Assembly (NCBI GenBank): GCA_019638275.1
Contig: JAHBUC010000006.1
Span: 1 to 64,000 of the forward strand
DNA from: Cyclobacteriaceae bacterium
Lineage (GTDB): Bacteria > Bacteroidota > Bacteroidia > Cytophagales > Cyclobacteriaceae
Length of the DNA stretch: 64,000 nucleotides
Direction of reading: 5' to 3'
A program made the position numbers and the translations under genes. Position 1 is the first letter of the stretch. Every line of letters begins with the position of its first letter. Below the pieces are notes generated by a model. That model was not told the DNA's origin. It did not search any database and saw only the letters and a program-made list of their open reading frames with translations. Below are positions 47,456 through 53,446 of the stretch, in pieces.

Positions 47456-47872
47456 TCATTTGTCGTCCCTGTCGAAAGCATCTTTGGAGTAAATTGACAT
47501 TTCAATCCCAAGGGATAATTTTCCTGCCAGTAATATTAATGTATTGGGTAAGTGGTCATTTTGGTTTACGATGTCTCCCTGTAATCTTGAATAGATTGGA
47601 AAGTCAAGATATGCAGTTGTGACTTTGTGAGTTTTAAAGAGTATTTTCAAGTCCCTACGGTATTTTGTTAAAAAATCAATCGCGTCCTGTACTTGTCCTT
47701 TAAAATCGTCCCAATCTTTCTCGGACACGTCAAATGATATTCTAAAATCCTTATGGACTTTCCGCTTGGTTTGTTTGTCTCCTTTTTCGTAAATGCTGTA
47801 TACGGGAATTCGGGTCGTTTCTTTAAACGATTTGAATGAATTAGTATCACTATAAACTTTCAATACACACAT
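47456..47872 (-). CDS. unknown cytoplasmic protein (cassette)
   Basis: The 138-residue product has no signal peptide or membrane helix. It is a mixed alpha/beta protein; the order of a basic N-terminal half, KDWDDFKGQVQDAIDFLTKY helix and DHLPNTLILLAGKLSLGIEMSIY C-terminal strand-helix recalls small immunity-type proteins of Bacteroidota, but no family is recognised. The remaining 168 bases of the cassette between the stop and site 6 hold nothing I can identify. Confidence 0.75.
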   Translation of the reverse strand: MCVLKVYSDTNSFKSFKETTRIPVYSIYEKGDKQTKRKVHKDFRISFDVSEKDWDDFKGQVQDAIDFLTKYRRDLKILFKTHKVTTAYLDFPIYSRLQGDIVNQNDHLPNTLILLAGKLSLGIEMSIYSKDAFDRDDK

Positions 47873-47970
47873 ACTGAGCAGAGTTCAGAATCATAAGTTT
47901 CATTTACAATTTTTTGTCAGCTGAACTTTGTCGGTTTTAAAATTACTGTCCACCTGGAAAACCCAATTGT

Positions 47971-48143
47971 TGCCAACGTTTTGTGTTTATTTAGTTGCGG
48001 GAGTAGGAGGGCTTAAAAATGGAACGAAGTGGAATGTTAAGCCCGACTTGCTCCGCAACTGTCCGCCTACAGCGGACTAAATTAATAAACGAATTTGATT
48101 AGCCAACACCGAACCCCGCAATTAAATAAACACGGTGTTGTGG
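47971..48143. repeat. array site 5 (attC-like, family D)
   Basis: Left box TGCCAAC, right box GTTGTGG. GTGTTTATTTA pairs with TAAATAAACAC and GTTGCGGG with CCCCGCAAT, with G opposite T. At 173 bp it is the longest site, with an interior containing GTCCGC/GCGGAC and closely matching site 2. Confidence 0.92.
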
Positions 48144-48152
48144 TGCGTGCGT

Positions 48153-48719
48153 TCACGTCTCCGTTTTTATTTTGTTCAAATAGTTTGCAAGTCGTGTCCA
48201 GTTACTGTCACTGAAATTACTTTTGTCCAACAGGAAGAATCCGCTTTTATCTGTTACTTTGATTTTATCAGAATTGTCGTCCTGAATATGGTCAATTGTC
48301 AGTTGTCCAAAGTCTTGGTTTTTGTTATCAAATAGTCCGATTACTTTCTTTTTATTAAAGTCAAAGATTATGAGTCTTAGTCCTTCTTCAATTGCTAAAA
48401 TCAAGAAAAAGAGTCCATAAAATAAGTAATGAAGTCCTTTGTTGTCTTGTAAGAAGAAATAGGTCATTGTCGCCCAAAATGCGATGTAAATAATTTGTCC
48501 TTTGAGATTAAAGCCATTAAAAATTATTTCTGATTCTTTGTCTTGATATGTTTTGATTGTCGACATATAAGTCCTGTATGCTATTCCAGCTGCTAAAATT
48601 GTCGCAATTGAAAGTCCAATGATTTTATTATCAAACGTGTAATAGCCTGCTCCGAAACAAGTCGCTGCTGCTAATAAAGTTAGTGTCGCCTTAATTAATA
48701 AATAGTCTCTGTCGTTCAT
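48153..48719 (-). CDS. membrane protein of unknown function (cassette)
   Basis: Starting at the ATG at 48719, the 188-residue protein has about four membrane helices (about 8-25, 30-48, 72-90 and 95-115) followed by a soluble C-terminal domain (about 120-188) with alternating strands. The frame runs further upstream into site 4, but the first ATG outside the site is preferred. No family is recognised. Cassette ends match as AACGCA.GCACCACAAC. Confidence 0.74.
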   Translation of the reverse strand: MNDRDYLLIKATLTLLAAATCFGAGYYTFDNKIIGLSIATILAAGIAYRTYMSTIKTYQDKESEIIFNGFNLKGQIIYIAFWATMTYFFLQDNKGLHYLFYGLFFLILAIEEGLRLIIFDFNKKKVIGLFDNKNQDFGQLTIDHIQDDNSDKIKVTDKSGFFLLDKSNFSDSNWTRLANYLNKIKTET

Positions 48720-48745
48720 TTTACTTTTCTGTCCAAACGCATGCA

Positions 48746-48874
48746 CCACAACGTTTTGGGTTTGTTTAGTGGCGGATAAATCCAACGGATTTATCCGCCT
48801 ACACGAATATAATTAAACTTGCTGACACTACGGGCGACTGTGTCGCCCGCCATTAAACAAACCCGGTGTTGCCA
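48746..48874. repeat. array site 4 (attC-like, family B)
   Basis: Left box CCACAAC, right box GTTGCCA. GGGTTTGTTTA pairs with TAAACAAACCC and GTGGCGG with CCGCCAT, with G opposite T. The terminal structure includes a GGGCGAC/GTCGCCC hairpin. Confidence 0.92.
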
Positions 48875-48903
48875 GCTGTTGGCGTCACACGTAAAATAAA
48901 ATG

Positions 48904-49392
48904 TCAAGCATTTACAAACTCAGTCGCTTTGGTCAATTGTCCATTTGTCAACGTTAGGATTGATTCAATCATTTTTTGTAATGACCTCTTCTTCTCTTCG
49001 TAATCTGACATGTCCCAATAATTTCCTTTTAAAGCAACTTTAATCTCTCCGCTAATAATCTGTCCCTTGTATCGTTTGCTGTCAATTGACAAATCAAATT
49101 CTCCGCCAGCTTTTGCGGGTCTACCAAATTCTACTTTGATTTTCTCAAACATCTCTGAAGCCAAAAAGGCTTGTCTAATATGTCCCATGAAATTTGAGGC
49201 AATCCCTACTTTTGTCCTGTCGTCCGTTAACCAAATTTGAAACTGTATTTGATTGTTGGCTTTAAAAATTTTAAGTGTTGATACGTCAACGTCTACCTCT
49301 AAATCTGTCCAGACCCATTTCTCTCCGTTCCATACGTGAAATTCACTAAATCCAAATTCTCCAATGTCACGATAAATTAAAATTCTGTCCAT
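48904..49392 (-). CDS. unknown cytoplasmic protein (cassette)
   Basis: The 162-residue protein has no signal peptide. The first half is strand-rich (YRDIGEFGFSEFHVWNGEKW), the second has a helix that may bind a partner (EEKKRSLQKMIESILTLTNG). I do not recognise the family. It is alone in its cassette, whose ends match as CGCCAA.TGCTGGCAAC with two internal mismatches. Confidence 0.75.
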   Translation of the reverse strand: MDRILIYRDIGEFGFSEFHVWNGEKWVWTDLEVDVDVSTLKIFKANNQIQFQIWLTDDRTKVGIASNFMGHIRQAFLASEMFEKIKVEFGRPAKAGGEFDLSIDSKRYKGQIISGEIKVALKGNYWDMSDYEEKKRSLQKMIESILTLTNGQLTKATEFVNA

Positions 49393-49430
49393 TTAGTAAT
49401 CTAAGTCGTTACTCTGTCCACGCCAATTGC

Positions 49431-49559
49431 TGGCAACGTTTTGGGTTTGTTTAGTGGCGGATAAATCCAACGGATTTGTCCGCCTACACGAATATAAATA
49501 AACTTATTGACACTATGGGCGACACAGTCGCCCGCCATTAAACAAACCTGGTGTTGGCT
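49431..49559. repeat. array site 3 (attC-like, family B)
   Basis: Left box TGGCAAC, right box GTTGGCT. The arms and interior are those of family B with G opposite T and a GGGCGAC-type hairpin. Confidence 0.92.
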
Positions 49560-49678
49560 GCTGGGCGCTTCTGTCGACCGTTATATGCTAAAGAGTCTTT
49601 GTCAGCCGTAATTGTTAAGGTTTTGTCAAAGGTCAAAGTCTGCCACTAAGTCTAAGGTCAAACAGAAGTGTCCAGCAA

Positions 49679-50116
49679 TTATTCATGGCGGAATCTTAAA
49701 TGCTTAATTGAATTATAGTTTAACCAAATTCTCACAAGTCCGTTTTTGGCATTTTGTCCATAAATTTCACTACTCACAGAATTTGGATTGTAATGAATGT
49801 AGTATATGTCTTTAGTTTTTAGTTTTTCTATTTCTGCTTTCGCTTCTGTGTGATGTATTTGCTTGTTGTTAATGAGTACTACCGGATTTTTTGAGTCATC
49901 CAAAATATGCTGTGAAAATCCATTGTATTTATCTGGAAACTTAGTTCTCAACGCCTTCAAAGTGTGCTTTATTTTCTTTTTGTCTTGCTGATATGTAAAT
50001 AATACAATTGCAATCTCGTTGTGCTGGAGATGGGGAAATTGTTCTTCATTTCTAAATTTAGTCAATTCGACTAAATGTTTATCAGTAGTCTCATTTATTG
50101 TCAGGCGCTTGCGCAC
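49679..50116 (-). CDS. small TonB-plug-like domain protein, start uncertain (cassette)
   Basis: The frame encodes 145 residues. The C-terminal part (VVLINNKQIHHTEAKAEIEKL ... EIYGQNAKNGLVRIWL, split here) resembles the plug domain of TonB-dependent receptors, a module that also occurs alone in Bacteroidota. No ATG is available: the only start is a GTG inside the GTTGTGC box of site 2, so the gene either borrows its start from the recombination site or has lost its 5' end, including a signal peptide. This is also the cassette whose two ends match worst, which fits a rearranged unit. Confidence 0.6.
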   Translation of the reverse strand: MRKRLTINETTDKHLVELTKFRNEEQFPHLQHNEIAIVLFTYQQDKKKIKHTLKALRTKFPDKYNGFSQHILDDSKNPVVLINNKQIHHTEAKAEIEKLKTKDIYYIHYNPNSVSSEIYGQNAKNGLVRIWLNYNSIKHLRFRHE

Positions 50117-50284
50117 AACGTTTTGTGTTTATTTAGTTGCGGGAGTAGGAGGGCTTAAAAATGGAGCGCAGCGGAATGTTAAGCCCGACTTGCTCCGCAA
50201 CTGTCCGCCTACAGCGGACTAAATTAAGAAACGAATTTGAATTGGCACACCGTACCCCGCAATTAAATAAACACGGTGTTAGCG
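50113..50284. repeat. array site 2 (attC-like, family D)
   Basis: Left box GCACAAC, right box GTTAGCG. The arms are those of family D (GTGTTTATTTA/TAAATAAACAC) with G opposite T. It is nearly identical in its interior to site 5. Confidence 0.92.
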
Positions 50285-50296
50285 GTAGTTTTTTTG

Positions 50297-50926
50297 TCAG
50301 AATATTCCTCTTGCTTTCAGGACTCCTTCTTTCTTGACTGTAAATAGGTCTTCAATGTAAGTCCCCATTAATGGATAAGCCTTCTTTCTAACAATATTAA
50401 AATATTCTTTCGGGAAGGATTTTTTAATTCTGTCTTTGTCAAGTTGTCCTATGTCATAAGAAACCTTCTCCTTGAATTCTATTTTTTGTGGCTTTAAATC
50501 CTTTCTATGATAGTCGTCAAATTTGTAAGGGTCTCCTGGACTCGCCCATCTATTGTCCTTTGTTATATAGACGTCAAAGTATTGATATTTTTCATGATAG
50601 AGCTGTCCTTTGTAGTTTGAAACAAATAATAGAACTGTCTTAAATTTTGAAAAAGCTGGCTTTCCATAATGGTCATAAACTATAAATTCGATTGTGTCCT
50701 CCGTGAAAGTTCCATACACAGATTTTAATACTTTATACTTTGCCAAGTACCTACTGTCCATGTGAATTGTTATGATGGAGTCCTTAGGGTCTTCTTTTTC
50801 ATATGGATAATCTTTGACTTCGATAATCTCTCCAACGAAAACAAATAAACTGTCTTTTCTACTCTGTCCGAATGAATAGGTAATTGTGATAAATATTGTC
50901 AGGATTGTCAGAAGTCTAGTCTTCAT
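50297..50926 (-). CDS. exported protein of unknown function (cassette)
   Basis: The 209-residue product has a signal peptide (about 1-21, ending TYSFGQ) and a mature region with an N-terminal strand-rich domain (LFVFVGEIIEVKDYP, KYKVLKSVYGTF) of the kind seen in small periplasmic OB- or NTF2-like proteins; no family is certain. It is alone in its cassette, whose ends match almost perfectly as TACCGCTAAC preceded by an A-run. Confidence 0.78.
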   Translation of the reverse strand: MKTRLLTILTIFITITYSFGQSRKDSLFVFVGEIIEVKDYPYEKEDPKDSIITIHMDSRYLAKYKVLKSVYGTFTEDTIEFIVYDHYGKPAFSKFKTVLLFVSNYKGQLYHEKYQYFDVYITKDNRWASPGDPYKFDDYHRKDLKPQKIEFKEKVSYDIGQLDKDRIKKSFPKEYFNIVRKKAYPLMGTYIEDLFTVKKEGVLKARGIF

Positions 50927-50937
50927 AAAAAAATTAC

Positions 50938-51066
50938 CGCTAACGCTTGGCTATTTGCAGTGGCTGGTTTTTGAAAACGTATTTGTCCACCGTGACCAAA
51001 CGTAATAGCGAAGATAAAACATTTTACTTACACGGACCCAGCCATTGCAAATAGCCGTTGTTGGCT
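50938..51066. repeat. array site 1 (attC-like, family F)
   Basis: Left box CGCTAAC, right box GTTGGCT. GGCTATTTGCA pairs with TGCAAATAGCC and GTGGCTGG with CCAGCCAT, with G opposite T. It belongs to the cassette nearest the recombinase. Confidence 0.92.
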
Positions 51067-51083
51067 GCCGTACCTTACGCACT

Positions 51084-51689
51084 CTATTTTTTAATAGTCC
51101 TAACTGAGTCCCTCTTTGTCAATACAAACTCATTGTCTTGAAGTCGATAGGTAAAAGTTACAGAGTCGGTAATTATTTCGTATTTATCTGTCTCTTTGTC
51201 TTGGTCACCTATCTGCTCTGTCATCTTTGTCTTTGTTAAAACCTTGTCGTCCGCGAATATTGATTTTATCCTTACTTGTCCATCTGGATAGTCTTCAAGT
51301 GCGGCTAATTCAAAAATTACTTTTGGCTCCGGTCCCAAGTCAACGAGTTTATATGAATAAGAGTAGAGGTCATATTTGAAAACGCTTTTTATAATAACCA
51401 AACATCTTTCCGTTTGTATGTCCGGTACGGAATGATAATACAAGTCCACATATTCATCTCTTGTTTTAAATTCTTTGATGTCTTTAAGGTACCTATTATA
51501 AAAGTCGTCAGTTATTAATTTTTCATTTCCGTCTTTGTCCACTGTTATTTCTTTTATTTTCTTATTAAAGTCCTTTTTTATTTTATCGCAGTCGGAGTTG
51601 ATTGTTATGTTGTTTGATTCGTTCTGCTTGCTGGGTTGTCCGCAGAAACTGAAAAGTAAAAATGTCGTCAGTATTATTAGTAGTCTCAT
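51084..51689 (-). CDS. lipoprotein of unknown function (first cassette)
   Basis: The 201-residue product has a lipoprotein signal (MRLLIILTTFLLFSFCGQ; lipid-carrying Cys at about residue 16) and a hydrophilic mature domain with several strand pairs and no recognised family. It is the cassette adjacent to the attI-like half site and would be the first transcribed from a promoter there; its ATG lies about 36 bases after the predicted transcription start. The first position suggests it was the most recent insertion, if array growth follows integron rules. Confidence 0.8.
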   Translation of the reverse strand: MRLLIILTTFLLFSFCGQPSKQNESNNITINSDCDKIKKDFNKKIKEITVDKDGNEKLITDDFYNRYLKDIKEFKTRDEYVDLYYHSVPDIQTERCLVIIKSVFKYDLYSYSYKLVDLGPEPKVIFELAALEDYPDGQVRIKSIFADDKVLTKTKMTEQIGDQDKETDKYEIITDSVTFTYRLQDNEFVLTKRDSVRTIKK

Positions 51690-51694
51690 TTGTC

Positions 51695-51735
51695 AAAAAG
51701 GTATGGCAGCCAACATTTGTGCTTGTGCTATTGAA
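51695..51735 (-). other. attI-like half site at the head of the array
   Basis: The box AGCCAAC (51708-51714) and its cassette arm (GGTATGGCAGCCAAC) match the far end of the first cassette, and the following ATTTGTGCTTGTGC resembles the left half of a site. No complementary right half follows, so it cannot fold like the other sites. It occupies the position of attI in an integron. Confidence 0.65.
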
Positions 51736-51763
51736 TATATTTCATATATGGCGAAAGGGCAAA
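51732..51763 (-). promoter_or_regulatory. candidate outward promoter into the array
   Basis: On the minus strand TTTG (51760-51763) lies 20 bases before TATATTCA (51732-51739), a fair match to the Bacteroidota -33 TTTG and -7 TAnnTTTG elements. Transcription would start near 51725 and cross the attI-like site into the first cassette. A GGGCAAA/TTTGCCC hairpin overlaps the -33 element and could instead be a weak terminator of the recombinase gene. Confidence 0.4.
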
Positions 51764-51825
51764 TTTTTGCCCCAAAATCACGGTTTCCAAGTTATTTTCA
51801 AGGATATTTTTTTTGTTCAATACCA

Positions 51826-52767
51826 TTATTCGCCTTCGGTTTCTTCATCACTGCGCAACTGTTTTGAGGCGGCTAACTGGTCCAACGGACTAACCACTTT
51901 GTCTAACCCAAACCGCGTTACTTTGGCGTAAATCTCCGTGGTTTTGGGCGATTCGTGCCCCAACAATATCTGTATGTACCGCGTGGCCGTGCCCGACTCA
52001 AGCAGGTGTGTTGCAAATGAATGCCGTAACATGTGCAACCTTACGTTCTTGCGTATGCCCGCCTTCTTCACCGCGCGCTTCAATACCATCTGCAAACTGG
52101 TGGCACTGTATCGGTCATCATTCACTCCTTCAAACATCCAAAACTTCGGCTTGTATTCTTTCAGGTAGTCCTTCACCATAGGCATTAAGCTATGTGCCAT
52201 CACACTGTGCCGGTCTTTGCGGCCCTTGCCACCGCGGATTAGCACAACGCCACGATCAAAATCAATATCGCCAACACGCAGATTTAATAACTCACTTCTT
52301 CGTAAACCCGAAGCATATAATACCATCAGCATGGTACGGTGTTTCAAATTGCCGGCATGCTCAAATATGCCCATCACTTCTTCCTGGCTTAATACTTCCG
52401 GCAGCCGCTTTTCTCTCATGGGCCGTTCCAGATCATATACTTTCCGATCTTGCTTTAGTATTTTCTCATAGTAAAATTTTATCGCGTTTATGGCCTGGTT
52501 TTGGGTAGATACACTAAGTTTCTTGTTCTCAATCAAGTGCATCAGGTAATGCTCAATTTCCTGTTCTCCTAAATCTTCAGGGTAACTATCCGGAAAGAAA
52601 TGAAGAAAGAGTTTAAACTGTTCGGTATACGTTTTTAATGTACTCTCGCTGTAGTTTTTTAGCTTCAGCTTTTTGCGCATGGTTTCAAGGGCAAGCGCCT
52701 GAGCCTGGGTAGGGGTGTGTTGTTTTACGCGTGTTCCATCCGTTACAGGTTCAAAAAATACTTCCAT
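51826..52767 (-). CDS. tyrosine recombinase, core-binding and catalytic domains
   Basis: From the ATG at 52767 the frame encodes 313 residues: a SAM-like core-binding domain (about 20-105) and a catalytic domain with R156 (SGLRRSE), K181 (GGKGRKDR), H245 and R248 (HMLRHSF), H271 (LLGHESP) and nucleophile Y280 (TEIYAKV), so all active-site residues are present. R-to-H spacing is 89 residues, close to XerD (148/244) and unlike IntI1 (146/277), so the IntI-specific insertion is absent. The gene faces the array from its right end. The open frame continues 98 codons upstream to a TAG, so this start may be secondary. Confidence 0.88.
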   Translation of the reverse strand: MEVFFEPVTDGTRVKQHTPTQAQALALETMRKKLKLKNYSESTLKTYTEQFKLFLHFFPDSYPEDLGEQEIEHYLMHLIENKKLSVSTQNQAINAIKFYYEKILKQDRKVYDLERPMREKRLPEVLSQEEVMGIFEHAGNLKHRTMLMVLYASGLRRSELLNLRVGDIDFDRGVVLIRGGKGRKDRHSVMAHSLMPMVKDYLKEYKPKFWMFEGVNDDRYSATSLQMVLKRAVKKAGIRKNVRLHMLRHSFATHLLESGTATRYIQILLGHESPKTTEIYAKVTRFGLDKVVSPLDQLAASKQLRSDEETEGE

Positions 52768-53136
52768 GGCTGTGGGTTCGAAATCAACTGGGGCCTTTTC
52801 CGTTTCTGAGTGAATTTCAATTTCGTGAAGCGCCTCGGGTTGTTGGGGATGATGCTGCTTACCTTCCGGTGTTTTTGTTTCGTTATTTTCGGTGTACAGT
52901 TCCTTTTGCCTTAACGATCGGATGTCAAGCCAGACTTTATCTTTAAATGCAGCGAATAAAATACTTAGGGCATTTGTTGAATCGGGCAGGTACCAGCACT
53001 TATGTGTAATGGTGTATTTGATTCCCGGTATGTTTTTTATGAGGTGTTTAATCTCCGGATCCTAGGTAAAATACAGGCCCAGGCAGTCCATGTTACGATG
53101 GTGAAACCGTTTCACCCGAATTGTTTTTGCCAACAT
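51826..53136 (-). pseudogene. full-length cassette recombinase frame interrupted by an in-frame TAG
   Basis: Reading upstream of 52767 in frame, 98 further codons are open and encode an N-terminal domain with DPEIKHLIKNIPGIKYTITH, KCWYLPDSTNAL and a charged linker, typical of the arm domain of Bacteroidota tyrosine recombinases. Before it comes a TAG at 53062-53064 and then 24 more codons (LGLYFT just before the stop) up to an ATG at 53136. Continuity of the pattern LGLYFT-stop-DPEIKHL suggests a Tyr-type codon mutated to TAG. TAG is used as an ordinary stop elsewhere in the window (ppdK), so recoding is unlikely. Confidence 0.75.
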
Positions 53137-53245
53137 ATAGAATTCGGTTTGGTGAATGATTGGTTGAATATAGCGGTTAGGAAAGTTATACGGAACCTAA
53201 ACGTGTGTTTTGAATCAAGGCTCGGTGAAAGGAGTACAAAATTAG

Positions 53246-53317
53246 TACCCCTGGCAGGAATCGAACCTGCACCTAGAGCTCCGGAGGCTCTCGTTATATC
53301 CATTTAACTACAGGGGC
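53246..53317 (-). tRNA. tRNA-Arg (anticodon CCG)
   Basis: The minus strand folds into a cloverleaf: acceptor GCCCCTG/CAGGGGT, D arm with TAGTTAAATGGATATAAC, anticodon stem AGAGC/GCTCT with loop CTCCGGA (anticodon CCG, reading CGG), and T arm GCAGGTTCGATTCCTGC. The discriminator base is A and CCA is not encoded. It lies about 110 bases upstream of the recombinase frame. Confidence 0.95.
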
Positions 53318-53384
53318 ATTGCCGCAGGAATCAGCGACTTTGGGTGGCCAAAATTAGTGAAATAGATGTGAGGAAAAAATTAAG

Positions 53385-53417
53385 TAAAAAGAAAAGGATG
53401 GCCGATTCAGCCATCCT
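53385..53417 (-). terminator. terminator after the DUF4382 gene
   Basis: AGGATGGC (53395-53402) pairs with GCCATCCT (53410-53417); on the minus strand the stem is followed by a T-rich run. It lies 30 bases past the DUF4382 stop and upstream of the tRNA gene. Confidence 0.8.
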
Positions 53418-53446
53418 CTTCAATTTCGTAGTGCTATCGTTTACTG

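Larger units (their letters stand above)
32014..51714 (-). mobile_element. integron-like array of 18 gene cassettes
   Basis: Eighteen palindromic sites alternate with single genes or gene pairs, all coded on the minus strand. Each site has, on the plus strand, RYYYAAC-type box, a short spacer, an L arm (for example GTGTTTATG), a variable terminal structure, the complementary L arm, a spacer of different length, and a GTTRRRY-type box. This is the plan of attC. The boxes at the two sides of one site often do not match each other, whereas the boxes at the two ends of each cassette do. The array ends at the right in an unpaired half site next to a tyrosine recombinase gene. Cassette sizes run from about 0.4 to 5.2 kb. 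Site families (A to F) recur beside unrelated genes, as expected for recombination-built arrays. Confidence 0.9.

Noticed and set aside
32014..51714. CRISPR array
   Set aside because: Repeats are long, palindromic and separated by full genes of varied length, with no short regular spacers or cas genes.
32014..51714. Series of insertion sequences or MITEs
   Set aside because: No transposase genes and no target duplications were seen, and the pairing of ends across each gene with different sequence per unit does not fit one transposon family.
53246..53317. tRNA-Arg as attachment site of the whole island
   Set aside because: No repeat of the tRNA 3' end was seen near the left edge of the array, so integration at the tRNA is unsupported.
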